Shown here one piece after another: positions 37,818-49,788 of a stretch of 64,000 nucleotides of DNA. The stretch is from contig BCHH01000009.1 in assembly GCA_001599595.1 (NCBI GenBank), positions 856,099-920,098 of the forward strand, written 5' to 3'. Each line of letters begins with the position of its first letter. Position 1 is the first letter of the stretch. A model generated the notes under the pieces. It was given only the letters and a program-made list of their open reading frames with translations. It was not told the DNA's origin and did not search any database. The translations under genes and the position numbers were made by a program. The stretch comes from Beverwykella pulmonaria. Its lineage: Eukaryota > Ascomycota > Dothideomycetes > Pleosporales > Melanommataceae.

Positions 37818-39701
37818 AATGCTGGCTGACAGTATCGTCGCTATCAGCTGCATCTCTCGCTACTTTCCTGCATCCGGTAGTTTATCTAATGATCCAAGAT
37901 TGATTCCCCCCAGTTCCACGGCGTTACCATGCATTACAGCTGCTTTGAGGCTCATCTGGCCTGGATTCCCCTTACGGCGTACCGGCTCCTCTACACCACA
38001 AAAGTTACGGTTTCCAGCATCATATCCCGCATCCGGTTCTGACACTCCTTGGTGTTCCGATACACATCCTATACCAAGAACAGCATCGGTCTGGATCCTT
38101 GGATATGGTGCTGTTTGCATATTCCCATTCATGTACATCCCTTGAGGTGCATCTTTTTTGAGCAGCTTCGCGCTGGTATGACGATTTGATGTGCATTAGA
38201 GAGGTGTTCTGAGCGGATCTCATTTGTGTGTTTTTTTGGTTCCAAAAATGGCGGCGAACTTTCCCTTCCTTCATTGTTTTATCTTGGTTTTCTCGACTGC
38301 AGTTGCACTTGATGGGTAGAAATGGGTTTTGGTCACGGCGTTTTAATAGGGACTGAAAAGTTCCTGTCTGAATGGGGGGCTTATAGGCTTCCCCTCGACT
38401 CTGGGGTAATACATATTGATGTTTTCGGGCCCCAGGTTTCTGCGACGGTTGGTTATACCACCTAGATATTGTGTTTTCTCGAGTTACAAAAGATTAGGTT
38501 TGCCTTTGTTTATATACCAGCTGCTTCTCTCCATGCCACCCGTACGTGTGCTCTATAAATAATACATTCTCATCTCTCCCGGGAATAAGATGTATCAACA
38601 ACTAACATAAAATTTAGCTACTTGTACCTAGTATCGCTGATCGTCTGGTGCTATATCTTAGCTTCGTCTACTCTTCGTATCCTACCCAGGTAGGGAATGG
38701 TGGGCATCCGTGGATGCGATTCATTGCAATCCCTATCTGACAGCTTCCCCGAGCCCCAACTATGATTGCAGCAAGTTTCCCATACACCTGCTACCGAACC
38801 ATGTTTCACATTGTGTACGTCGGCGAGAACGGTGGATGTGAGACGCCGGGGTCAACCGGTGCTTGGCAGTGGGAGATTGTCGGAGTGTGAAGGAGGTGGT
38901 GGGGCGTTCTCGGAGGCAGTTCGGGGGGCGTGTCATTGGTGCGGGGTGAGCGAGGACCAATTAGGGAGCAGAATTGGAAGGGAGGCGGGAGGGGAGGATA
39001 ATCAGGACTTACTGGCAGTGGTAATAAGGCATACGACAGGACGTACGTTTGACTGAATGTTATTTGGATGCAATGCGCGCCGATTGGGACATAGAAAGTG
39101 TTGAATATGCGCTGTCATTGAGAGATTGTGATTGGATCGTGGCGTTCAAGGCCTCCCATTTGTTACACAGCACTAATATTAGCTTCGGTACTACGTTGTA
39201 CAGCTACACCATGCACGTCGCGTCTTTCATCACCGTTGAACTCTTCACCCAAAGTGTTGATCAATATTGGTGGTGAAGTTCATCGAACAATTCTGGTTAC
39301 ACCCTAGGGAGACGATGTTGGAACCGGGGGAAACACGCACATGCACCCGAGGCACACCGTAGAAACGCGGTTACGTTGGTCGAAATGGCACCTCCTCATC
39401 TTCGTCTTCGTCCTCATATTTATCCATCGCTGCTCTGTCTCTCCTTTGTGTCCAACTGACCCGCCACTGCTCTGTCCTTCTCTTCACCACCATCTCTTGT
39501 GGAACTCTGCGCGTGCTAGTTTTGTAAACAGATCTCTCAACGCCACACTTCTCACACACCGCCACACTACCCAACGTCAGCACTCCCATTTCCCACCTGC
39601 AAACTCGCAATTGCCATCTTCACACAGCCTTAACGCCATTCCCTCATCGCGACATCAATCCCCGTGATCTAATTCTAACTCTGAGATACCCGCATTACAC
39701 C
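37818..39701. other. Intergenic region after Sfp1-like gene
   Basis: Probably the 3' UTR of the Sfp1-like gene followed by the promoter of the next gene on the same strand. No gene recognised in 1.9 kb. Confidence 0.5.
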
Positions 39702-40974
39702 ATGTCACATCCGGTTCCCCATGCCCCGGCGCCTTGGACCATGAAAGCAGAATGCTACTGGCTTTTTTTGAATCTGAAAGAGCTACCAAACGGGGTTTAT
39801 GATGCGCTGGAGGAGAGTACGTTGGGGGGTGGGAAGGAGAAGGTGGGTGAGTTTAGGGGTGGGCTGGGCGTTGTGATGATTGTTAGATATGCAGATACTG
39901 CGGTTGGTGAGTTAGCCTTTGTTTCTTGCGATGTGTGAGGTGTCAAGGTTGAAGAGAGATCGGTCATTTGTCGTTCCAAAGAAATGATCTTTTACCAGAA
40001 GGCAACGGATACTTAATGTTCAAACGTTTCTTGAACAGGTGGACATAAGAGGTGGGCGTTGGGAGATTCGAGATTTGGAGTGTAGTCTTCTTTTCGTCCT
40101 GGCAAGATTCAGATTTTCCCGGGTTCGCACCGCCTGCTTCTTCGCTATTCTCTTGGACAAAGTCTCCTGTATTTCCTCTCTCTTCTATTTTAGGTACTTT
40201 CTGGTATCCCTCCGACCCTCCTGTCAATTTCCAACATCGACATCAATTCTAACATCCCCAGGCCCCTACGACGAACTCATTCTCATTCCTGGAAACTTCA
40301 CCGTCCCACAACCCCCATCCGCCACCTCACCCCCCAAAATCCCCAAAAAGGCCCTCCGCATATGCCGCATCTACGTCTCCCAACGTACCACCGCCTACAA
40401 CGGCCGCGTAAACTGGAACATCCCCAAGCACCTCGCCCGCTTCACCTTCTCTTCTCCTCTCACTCCCGCCGGCCAGTCACCCCCGGAGTCTCTAACTGTC
40501 AAAGTTTTCCCGCCTGGAAGTAAAGATGGAGATGGTACAGGGGCCTTTTTTGCGTGTACGCTTAAGCCGTTTACTTGGATCCCAAGTGTGCCTGTCAGCT
40601 CGAGGTGGTTGCCGCTTAGTACGGTGCATGCGCAGCCGCCGCTCCCCGAAGGAAAGGGGTTTAAGAACGCAATGGAGGAGGATGGGGAAAGGAAGATCGA
40701 TCCGTATGACATCAGTCAAGATAATGAGCAGGTGTTACTGGCGGGTACCGATCGTTGGTGTTCGTTCCCAATTACTTCGTATGCACCTCGGGCCAGGGGC
40801 TGTTGGGTTACTATTCATGAGCCTGGAAAGGATATCAAAGGGGATGTAGTTGCTGAGGAGGCGGTTAAGGAGGCGGGCAAGTACTGGCCGCAGGATATGA
40901 GGCCGTGGAGTGTGGGGGCTTGGATGGAGGACACTGAGTTGGGAATTCCACAGCCGCTGGAGTGGAAGCTCTAG
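39702..40974 (+). CDS. Acetoacetate decarboxylase-like protein
   Basis: Two exons, 39702-39906 and 40262-40974, give 305 residues. The N-terminus PHAPAPWTMKAECYWLFLNL and the core DTAVGPYDELILIPGNF follow the acetoacetate decarboxylase superfamily pattern (VGPYxELxxIPG), and the middle RICRIYVSQRTTAYNGRVNW with NIPKHLARF continues it. In true decarboxylases a lysine forms a Schiff base; the matching residue cannot be assigned here, so enzymatic activity is not claimed. Fungal relatives are mostly uncharacterised. The intron (39907-40261) is 355 nt, far longer than others in this window; GTGAGT and CCCCAG borders and the restored VGPYDEL support it. Confidence 0.75.
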
Positions 40975-41721
40975 AGCAATTAAATAGCCGGGGAATAGAG
41001 GTGTGTAGAGCAGTGATCTGTTGACCGCATATACCTAAATAGACTTACGCTGTACGTGTATCGCTGGCCATCCAAAGTGTTAACCAGACAGGCACAACAG
41101 TATCTAAAAATTCCTGATTGGTGATAGTGGTCATCAGTTAATAATGAAGATGAAGTGAAAGGACCAACCTCCACCACTACTGCACCGCCGTTACCAAAGT
41201 TCCATCTCTGTCCATCATTGTCTCACCGCACTTCATCGTCACCGTTGCCTGAGATATTATGCAATCGCGCCATGGCGTTGATGCTCCCGTCTCCGCCGCC
41301 ACCGTTGCTTTCCATCCATCCCTTTCTTCACACAAACCCTTGTGTCTTACTCGAGCTCTCAACCGCTTTCTAGCCTTTTTCACAGCTCTGCAATACGAAT
41401 TTCATGTCCTCCTTGCCTCCATCTTACTTGGATATATATGCTGCCTTTTCGTCGCTCTCAAAGAAGCCTTCTCATCAGACTGCCCAGCTCAACTACATAC
41501 GAATTTTAACCTCCGCCGAGCAAAAGTCCATTTGTGTTCCAACAAAGCTACAACATACACCTCTTTCTATAATGAGGGAAATCCACTATCTAGCGTAGCT
41601 TCTGGACACAACCTTTCATTTTCACCTTTCACTCCACAATCAAACGCATTACACAACCATGATTCCCACGCCCTGCAACTTCTTGCAGGCTGCTCACTTC
41701 ATTTAGCGCGACGTGGAAATC
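40975..41721. other. Intergenic region after decarboxylase-like gene
   Basis: Short frames only. One plus-strand frame (41259-41744) has a hydrophobic stretch, VLLASILLGYICCLFVALKE, but no other support. Confidence 0.45.
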
Positions 41722-42243
41722 ATGGTAAAGAAGTTAAAAGCTAAGATTGAGATCAAAGACAACCACATGGAAAACATGACCGATCATGCGTAAGTACCTA
41801 TGCCCACATCGTTTGGCTCCTGCTAACGTATTTGTACTATACAGAACATGTGACTCTTCCCGATCTCTAAGCTATCCTCTTGGGCCTAGCCTGAAAGGGA
41901 GTCAAAGTGAGCAAGTGCCTGGAGAGGCCGACAGGGAAAAAAGTAGAGGGACCAGCCAAGATTCTCCAAGTCAGCCAATCAAATCGAAGACGCCGGCTCG
42001 GAGGGTGGTCCCCCATCCCCATCACACCTCTGGTATTGTTCCCTCATGGTGGTGTGCCAGGAACATTCGAAGATCCGATCCATCGTTGAAGGCATTTCGC
42101 ACCTAGTAGAGCTTGAGATGGATGTTCGATCATTCCTGGTACGGATGGGGGACCCTGGCCAGATGGTTCCAGAGGATGATAAGGAAATGCTACGGCGAAA
42201 GGTGCAGATGGTCGTCTTCCTGGAATTTAATTCCTTGTTCTGA
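41722..42243 (+). CDS. Possible small spliced gene of unknown family
   Basis: A candidate only. An ATG at 41722 opens MVKKLKAKIEIKDNHMENMT. A clean intron at 41790-41844 (GTAAGT, GCTAAC, ACAG) joins it to a second frame in phase. A last frame ending at 42243 has coding-like, charged sequence (EHSKIRSIVEGISHLVELEM, MVPEDDKEMLRRKVQMVVFL). The join between the second and third parts needs another intron ending at CCAG near 42060, whose donor I could not fix. No family recognised. Confidence 0.3.
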
Positions 42244-42481
42244 CTGAATTTGAAGTCAGTTTGTTATTTCGAGTATCATTGTCAACATGTATTTTGATAG
42301 GAACCTCTCTTTGTTTGGCTCGCTTGGGTTGGGTTTGGAAAGCCTTCTGGCTTTTAAGCCGGTCTTTAGTATCAAATATAATTAGAAGAATTTGCTTTCC
42401 TTCTACGGTCAGGTGTCGGAAAAGCCCTGCAATTCTAGTGCCAAGTTTTGTTTTCCATCGGACGTAGCCGATTCCGGCATT

Positions 42482-42503
42482 CGGCACACGGCACACGGCA
42501 CAC
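42482..42503. repeat. 7-bp tandem repeat (CGGCACA)
   Basis: Three units of CGGCACA about 20 bp before the TATA box of the MFS gene. Confidence 0.75.
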
Positions 42504-42522
42504 TGAATAACATGTGGGGGAG

Positions 42523-42529
42523 TATATAA
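42523..42529 (+). promoter_or_regulatory. TATA box of the MFS transporter gene
   Basis: TATATAA in the context GGGGGAGTATATAACCCCGC, 226 bp upstream of the transporter's ATG. The strong match and distance fit a fungal core promoter with a 5' leader of up to about 200 nt. Confidence 0.5.
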
Positions 42530-42754
42530 CCCCGCTCTTTTTCCCACAAAATTCTGCGACTTCTTCTCCATTGTCGACTTATGGAACAGACCTCGGAGAT
42601 CTGAAGAAATTGAGTACGTGTTGGGGACAGCGCGGGAACTTCCTTTTGTTACACTGCATCTGTATCAGGATCACACTTGCAAGCAAATTTCGCCTCTTCT
42701 ACCTCTACCACTTGTTCTTTCAACCAAATCTACTCCTGTCGTTTTACACCTCGA

Positions 42755-44350
42755 ATGAGCCACGAGCAAAACGGCAGCAAGCCAGGACTAATCGACGAAA
42801 CACCCCCTCTTTCGAGAGTGAACACGTTCCCGTCTGCCGAGTTCTCGATCCCCCCTTCAGTTGCCCCACACCACGTCATTTCGAAATGCAATTCACACCA
42901 AACTCGAAGCGGAGACTGCCCGGCAGAAGTGAGACCGGATACGAATGAGAAGCCAAGCGACGAAGAAGCTCAATCTGATGCTGGCTCCAATATCGAAGAA
43001 GTGAAGTACCCCGAGGGAGGTCTGAAGGCATGGCTTGTTGTCGTTGGATCCTTCTTTGGGACTATTGTGTCTTTTGGCATGATGTAGGATGAATCCTTAT
43101 TGGGTTGATATATTATATATGCTCATGAATTTATAGGAACACTGTGGGTATCTTCCATAACTACGTCAGCGAAAACCAGTTGAAAGACTATGATGAGAGC
43201 ACCATTGGGTGGATATTCGGTGTCTATGTCTTTCTCTCATTCTTTTGCGGCATTCAGATTGGACCTATTTTTGATGCGCATGGTCCAAGACTGCTGGTTA
43301 TTGCTGGTAGCATCTTGATTTCTGCAAGTATGCTCCTAGTTGGCCTTTGCACTCGTAAGTCGGTTTCTAGCTATTCCCAAGCAAACGAGATACTGATTGT
43401 AACTAGAATATTGGCAATTCATGCTTGTTTTCGGCGTGCTCGGTGGTCTTGGAACCTCGCTCCTCTTCACACCAGCTTTTGGAGCCGTCAGTCACTTCTT
43501 CTTTGTCAAACGAGGTAACGCAACCGGCATTGCAGCAGCAGGAGGGTCTCTCGGGGGCATCATCTTCCCCTTGATGCTGCAGAAGCTCTTTCCTCTAGTT
43601 GGCTTCGCCTGGGCTACAAGGATCATGGGCTTCGTCTTCGTCTTTTGTTGCCTTGTCGCAATCAGTCTAATCCGCTCGCGGCTACCTCCGCGAGCCGGAC
43701 AGTCGGTCATGCCCGATCTGCGCATCTTCAAAGACCGCTCGTATCTGCTCTTGACGCTGGGGATCTACTTCATGGAATGGGGCCTGTTCGTGCCGATCAC
43801 ATATCTTACCTCTTTTGCGACTTCGACAGGTGCCATTTCACCAGCCTTCTCATACCAGCTCATTGCGGTCATGAACGCAGGATCTTGCATCGGACGCTGG
43901 GCCCCAGGCTACATTGCGGACAAACTCGGACGCTTCAACAGCATGATTGCTGCTTTAGCTCTGTGCACCGCTACAACATTCACGCTTTGGCTGCCAGCAT
44001 CCGTCCTCACTCCAAGCACCTCCGCAGAAGCGACCACAATCAAAGTACTTACTGTCGTGTACACACTTATTTTTGGCTTCGCATCCGGCTCTAACATCTC
44101 GTTGACTCCCGTCTGCGTCGGCCAGCTGTGTGACACTAACGAGTATGGCAGGTACTATGCGACATGCTACACGATTGTCAGCTTTGGCACGCTGACCGGA
44201 ATCCCGATCGCGGGCTCCTTGATTCAGGCTACGGGCGGCCATTACTATGGTGTTGTGGTGTGGACGGGCCTCTGCTATGTGGTGTCTCTGGGTTGTTTCA
44301 TCGCAAGCAGAGCGCATCGGGTGGGCTTTGAACTAGCGGTGAAGTTCTAG
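42755..44350 (+). CDS. Monocarboxylate transporter-like MFS protein
   Basis: Membrane transporter of the MCT branch of the major facilitator superfamily; substrate unknown, and fungal members are often of unproven function. Exons 42755-43083, 43137-43354 and 43407-44350 give 496 residues. A hydrophilic N-terminus of ~85 residues precedes YPEGGLKAWLVVVGSFFGTI, the typical MCT first helix with [DE]GG.[QK]AW. Then follow NTVGIFHNYVSENQL, the loop GPIFDAHGPRLLVIAGS (D-x3-G-P-R), and FFVKRGNATGIAAAGGSLGG, another MCT signature. A central loop near SRLPPRAGQSVMPDLRIFKD divides the two six-helix halves. Start at the ATG after a TATA box. Confidence 0.9.
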
Positions 44351-45425
44351 CGTGAAGAGTTGTGCTGGTGCTGTATACCCACACTGATGCATCGTGGTAG
44401 AGCACGCTGGGGATTTGAGTCATGGTCTGTGAATCGCAAGGTTTGATGAACGTTGCTAAAGGGGTTGTAGTTTAGATTGAAGTTGGCTTTGAATCGCGGT
44501 TATTGTAATAGGAGGTTCGACGGTTCTTTGTAGTTAGTTAGCAATCAAAAGTCATGTCCTTGATGGGGTCCTTGTACTTCGCCTTCTTAAACTAACTTGC
44601 TCTCAGGACGCGACATCGTGCCCCTGGTCAATATACATTCATTCACAGACATACTCTATGTAGCTAGCGACCATGTCCTTGTCAAGCCTTTCTAAACAAG
44701 GAACTGTTTGCATGTACCCAATGCGCTTCTCGAGGCGACGAGCGTGCTCCATACCAACTCGCAGAACCACTCAGGGGCAACAAAACTTCGGGCGGCGGCA
44801 CCATGACACCGCCATCCACGTGATATGTGCGCTAATCGAAATCTTCAATAACCGCCACCACACGGCAACTCCTTCTCCCGACCACCAGCCTCTCCAGCTC
44901 CCGTCTGCCAATTCGCCAATCGTGGCCAGGTCGATTCCACGGCGCTATGACAGCTGTCAACTGCTCAGCCCAGGTACCTCAAGCTATCGATTGATAGGGT
45001 GCTTGCTCCACCGCTACCCCATGGATTCTCGCGAGAGCGAGGACCCTGAGTGGCTTTTCGCCTTTGATGACTCCATTCAGCGCTGGCGGCGGAGCGCCCA
45101 GCACGCGCGGTGGCAATAACAAAGTTCGAATTGGGCCACAGCGCTCTGCGTAAGCAGGCGTGGACCCAAAAATCGGCACAGAAAAGGAATGGGCCCGTGT
45201 TCGCTGGACATGATAGATGGCGCGATGGTGGGTTTCCTGGGTCTACTTGGTTTCCATACACGAGCGATGGCCCCGAGCAATGTCCTGTGTATCTTCATCA
45301 ATCTCCACGATCTCCTAATTTAGCCCATGGCTGTTTTGCGCTGCCTTTTCTCCCGTTCTTTAACATTGTGATTGTCGCCTTCTCTCCTTTCTTCTTTTTA
45401 TCATCTACCGTAATTTCTAAACCTC
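44351..45425. other. Intergenic region before the ankyrin gene
   Basis: Probable MFS 3' UTR and ankyrin promoter. A plus-strand frame ending at 45119 contains MDSRESEDPEWLFAFDDSIQ, which looks coding but has no family and no join; it may be a leader ORF. Confidence 0.45.
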
Positions 45426-48400
45426 ATGATGAAGTCCCTTTCTTGCATGTCACTTTCCAAATCCCACGAACCCATGCCACCGTCACACCGGCTCGATTCC
45501 CCGATCGACATGTACAAGGATGATACCAAGACCGCTGTGCCGGGTCACAAGGGTCCAAAAATACAAACCTTAATTGAAGTGTTAAGATGCGAATTGGCCA
45601 AACTGGGACGGCCGACGTTGAATACAGGACTTGTGCCGTCGAAACAGTGGACTCCGATTTACTATGCTGCATACTTCAACCGCGAGGCTGCTCTCCTGCA
45701 TTTCCTACGGGCAGGGCAGTCTCCAGACGACGTTACTGGAACTGGACAACCACCACTTTGCATAGCAGTGGAAGCTGGGCATATCGAAGCTGCGAGGATC
45801 CTATGCGAGGCTGGTGCGGACATCCGGGCTGCAACAAAGAACAATGGCGAGACTGCATTGCATCTAGCAATCAAGGCTGGACGGACAGATATCACCGACA
45901 CTCTCCTCGCCTATGGACCAGATCTCGGAGCACGAACCACACATACAGGCGAAACATCGCTACACTACGCCGCCGCAAAGCCTGGATGTTTAGCCACAGT
46001 CGTCACTCTACTCAAGCATGGAGCCAGCTACGAGGCTCTCAATTCAAAAGGCTGCAGTCCAGCTGAGGTCGCATTGCAAGCACAGAACATACACGCCGCA
46101 GTCGCCATCATCAACGCAGCGCGCGAGAAACGAAGAAAGCTCGTCAAGGAGAAAGAGATGCTCTTGCGACATGTCGAGAAGGCGCAAAATAGATTCTCGA
46201 TGAATAACGAACTAATTGCGGACATCTTTAGCGCAAGCTGCGACCCAGATTCGACTGTTCTGGTTGAAGCAATCAAGAAGGATGATGCTGGATTAGTTGA
46301 GATGTTTCTCTCCAAAGGCGCCGATCCAAATCGCTCTACGGCAACAGGAATACAACCTATATTCGCAGCTATCAATTGCTCTGGTGCACCGATTATCCAC
46401 TCGCTCGTAAAACACGGTGTGGATGTTTCAGTCCGAGACCCCGAAGGGTTAACTGTTCTCCAGGCTGCTCTTGAGAGTCCTCTGGCGCACGACAAGGAAG
46501 CCATTACTGGAATCTTCGATGCACTGCTTTCCAGTGGCGCAGACCCGAAAGTCACATATCCGGATGGAAAGACTTTGCTTCACCACACAGTTGATCCCAG
46601 CCTTGGTCTCGCGAGAGTAGCCCAGAAGCTCCTTCAGCATGGTGTGGGTGTGAATGAGACAGACAATTCGGGTAATTCGGCACTCCATCTCGCAACGAGC
46701 CGGTCGTGCATCGAAGTACTCCTCAAGAACGGCGCCGATGCGAATCTGCTCAATCGCCAAGATCTCACGCCACTGCTATCCATTGTAACTTTCTCGACTA
46801 AAGAAATGGACCCAGATCTCGAGACCCTGATTAAGGTATCCTCATTGCGTGCAGTAAACGCCGATGGAAAGACCGCATTGCATCTTGCTGCCCAAAACGG
46901 TCTGGAGCGGGTTGTTCGAGCACTGCTTAAGCACCGCGCTGAAACTATAGCCCTTGGCTCCGAGAAGCAGACACCGCTTATACTTGCAGTACTCAACCAC
47001 CAATTGTCCGTTATTCCCCTTCTGGCAAATCAACCTGGCACTAACACCTGGGACGAAGCCGGCTCAACCGCTCTGCACCACCTTGTTACTAGTATCCCAT
47101 TGGCACAATCCCCAGGCACATGGCAAGACATAGCCTCCGCCGCGGCAAAATTTTGCGGAAAGGGCGTGAGTAGGAGCATGCGAGACAAGTCTGGCGCGAC
47201 GCCTCTTATCCAAGCCGTGAAGGCGCTTCCTGAAGAGGGCATCTCGGTAATTGAGGTGTTACTTTCGGGAGGAAGGGGCAACTGCGTTGAACACGAGGAT
47301 CACAAGCAGCGTAATGCCCTTTACTTCGCTGCGACTTTGGGGAAGCCGTTATTTGTGCAGGCGCTGTTGAAGAGTGGAGCTTCCTTTGCGTTTAAGGAGT
47401 GGACAGTGACCAAGGGACCCCTCAAGCTGACTACCCCAGCTAACAAGCAGACACTGAAGCTTTTTGCAGAGCATGAGTGGCTACGACGTTGTGTATTGCT
47501 GAGGAGGCAGTCTGCAGTTGGCTCCGAAGATGTTGCTGTCCTCCCTAAGCTCTTACCTGTTCACGACCTGACCGAGCTACTCGCCATGGGCCTTAATCCT
47601 AGCTCGGTGCCTACTCCAAAATCGAATACGAGGAGCTCTCTTCTCTGGAGTATACTCGCTCAAATCACGACACAGCCATCTCTTCCACCGCAATATCTCC
47701 ACGACATGTTCAAATTGATATTTGTATCTGGCGCAGATGCGAACGAGACTACAAAGAAGCCTACCACCGCTGATCCACAACAACACTTGACTGTCCACCC
47801 CATCTCTTTCCTCCTCGAGCAGTACCGCACTGTCGATATCGACCTAATCACACTCTTTCTCGATAACAGCGCAAATCTCACCACCGCCTCCCCTTTCTAC
47901 GATGGCAGCTACCCACTCCATTCGGCCGTCCGATCGAACCGCCTCGATCTCGTCGACGAGTTCCTGAATCGCCGTGTGGATTCAAACACATGCGATACAC
48001 AACAGCGTACACCGCTCTTCTTCGCTGCACAAAAAGGGTTCTGGGAAATCGCAGAGCTGCTCATGGAATGCGGTGCGAAAATCGATGCGAAAGATATCGA
48101 TGGAAACACGCCGCTGCACAGTGCTGTAATTGGAGGCAGCACTCGAATTGTCTCACACATGTTGCGGAAAGGTGCGAAGGCTGGGACTAAGAATAAGAAG
48201 GGCATGACACCGCTATCAGGTCTTCCCGAGAATTTGGCTGAAAAGGACAAGGACAAGATCACAGCAATTTTGAAGAATGCAGAAGAGCAGGAGAAGCGCG
48301 AAGAGCAGCAAAACAGAGCGCCGCCGCCGCCACTGCCACAGCAGCAGATAGCCACGGAATCTACCGTTCTCGAGAGCAAGCCCAGCATCCACAACAAGCG

Positions 48401-48782
48401 CTCACGCATGTCATTTATCGGCCGCAAGAAATCCCCATCCCCGACACCACCTAAGCAATGCACCCCACGTCCTTCCCTAGACCTCGAGCCTAAACTCGCC
48501 AACAGCGTCATGAACACGCCACCGTCTCCAAAACCGTTCCAAACAAACTTCTCCACAAGTACATCGACCCCTGCAATTTCATCGACAAATCTTGTCGTCG
48601 ATAAACCTCTCCCAAGGATCGACAGCGGGGTCGGATACACGAAAGGGAAGAAGACGGAGGAGAAAGTGTTGCCCACGTTGGATAGGGGTATGACGACGTT
48701 TGGAAAAGAGGAGAGTAATAGGGATACTAAGGAAGATTTTCAAGGGTGGTTGGCTATGAGTCAGTTGCTCGAGCAGCTCTGA
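45426..48782 (+). CDS. Large ankyrin-repeat protein
   Basis: Intronless, 1118 residues. Ankyrin repeats run from about residue 70 to 960, clear at the start (NGETALHLAIKAGRTDITDT, TGETSLHYAAAKPGCLATVV), in the middle (DGKTALHLAAQNGLERVVRA) and at the end (QQRTPLFFAAQKGFWEIAEL, DGNTPLHSAVIGGSTRIVSH). A basic coiled-coil-like insertion near residues 230-260 (AREKRRKLVKEKEMLLRHVE) breaks the array. The C-terminal ~150 residues are disordered, with polyproline (APPPPLPQQQ), a basic patch (KRSRMSFIGRKKSPSP) and a final hydrophobic end WLAMSQLLEQL. There is no transmembrane segment, NACHT or kinase domain. Likely a scaffold; partners unknown. Two ATG codons are adjacent at the start. Confidence 0.88.
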   Translation: MMKSLSCMSLSKSHEPMPPSHRLDSPIDMYKDDTKTAVPGHKGPKIQTLIEVLRCELAKLGRPTLNTGLVPSKQWTPIYYAAYFNREAALLHFLRAGQSPDDVTGTGQPPLCIAVEAGHIEAARILCEAGADIRAATKNNGETALHLAIKAGRTDITDTLLAYGPDLGARTTHTGETSLHYAAAKPGCLATVVTLLKHGASYEALNSKGCSPAEVALQAQNIHAAVAIINAAREKRRKLVKEKEMLLRHVEKAQNRFSMNNELIADIFSASCDPDSTVLVEAIKKDDAGLVEMFLSKGADPNRSTATGIQPIFAAINCSGAPIIHSLVKHGVDVSVRDPEGLTVLQAALESPLAHDKEAITGIFDALLSSGADPKVTYPDGKTLLHHTVDPSLGLARVAQKLLQHGVGVNETDNSGNSALHLATSRSCIEVLLKNGADANLLNRQDLTPLLSIVTFSTKEMDPDLETLIKVSSLRAVNADGKTALHLAAQNGLERVVRALLKHRAETIALGSEKQTPLILAVLNHQLSVIPLLANQPGTNTWDEAGSTALHHLVTSIPLAQSPGTWQDIASAAAKFCGKGVSRSMRDKSGATPLIQAVKALPEEGISVIEVLLSGGRGNCVEHEDHKQRNALYFAATLGKPLFVQALLKSGASFAFKEWTVTKGPLKLTTPANKQTLKLFAEHEWLRRCVLLRRQSAVGSEDVAVLPKLLPVHDLTELLAMGLNPSSVPTPKSNTRSSLLWSILAQITTQPSLPPQYLHDMFKLIFVSGADANETTKKPTTADPQQHLTVHPISFLLEQYRTVDIDLITLFLDNSANLTTASPFYDGSYPLHSAVRSNRLDLVDEFLNRRVDSNTCDTQQRTPLFFAAQKGFWEIAELLMECGAKIDAKDIDGNTPLHSAVIGGSTRIVSHMLRKGAKAGTKNKKGMTPLSGLPENLAEKDKDKITAILKNAEEQEKREEQQNRAPPPPLPQQQIATESTVLESKPSIHNKRSRMSFIGRKKSPSPTPPKQCTPRPSLDLEPKLANSVMNTPPSPKPFQTNFSTSTSTPAISSTNLVVDKPLPRIDSGVGYTKGKKTEEKVLPTLDRGMTTFGKEESNRDTKEDFQGWLAMSQLLEQL

Positions 48783-49788
48783 CGACGCCTTTTTTCTTTG
48801 TCTCTATACATCTTTTTGCCGGATTGCGACGCTTTCGTAGTTGCACGCATACTCTTTCTCGTTGCATCTGGGTAATTTTCTTTTGTCGATTCATGTACAC
48901 CCATGACCTTTTCTTTTTTGGGGGTCAGGCTACGTTTCTTTCTTTTGTTGGTTCACGCATATATATGAACTCCTCATACAATTGGAGCACGGGAGGGATA
49001 TTATACCTGGCTTAAATGGCTTACTTTCCTTTTCTTTTTGTTAGAATACGAAGCGGCTGGGGTACAGGAAAACACATGGCGTGGTAGTGGAAATGGGTAA
49101 TACGAGAATGGATTGAAAATTTTGGATATAGACATAGATCATCATGCTCTTTTGCGCACATATTTACATCTTCAGTAAAACAAATATATAGACTTTGCCC
49201 AAGCATTTTTCTCGCTCAAACAAGCTGTATTTAGTCATTACACAAGCCATACCCCTGATCTCGCCACACACCGCGAACATCTCACCCTTCCTCCCGCAGC
49301 CACACCCGATCGCCTCTTCCCAACCCTTTCTCCAGAATTCCAGAAACCCTCAAGCAAACCAGATCTCGATGTCCAATCGATGACTTCAACAAGCGCACCG
49401 CCAAGAGAGTAGTTGGCGAGCCTGTCGTCGCCAATCCCAATGACAAGCGACCATTGACGATCCGAAAGCGGCAAGATGGGCGTGGACAATGGATGGAGAT
49501 CGCGAGGGACGTTCGCTTGCTTTCAACAATCAAGAAGTGGACTGGATAACTTTCCAGGGAGAGGTATAAACCTCGGATTGCTTGGTGATGCTTGAAATGT
49601 TTCTTGATTTTGGCGTTTTGTGGTGCAATCGATGCGTTCATCATATTGCGACTTTGATGACTTTTTGAGCTCAGTTGAGGGTGTCACGTCTCGTTAACCA
49701 CGAATACACTACACGCATCCGTACGCACACCCTATCCCTCTCTCTTAACCCTTCAACTCAGTTACCTTCCCTCCTTCTACCTCCCAAA
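48783..49788. other. Intergenic region between ankyrin and RTA1 genes
   Basis: Contains the ankyrin 3' UTR and the RTA1 promoter. Short frames only; no gene recognised. Confidence 0.5.
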
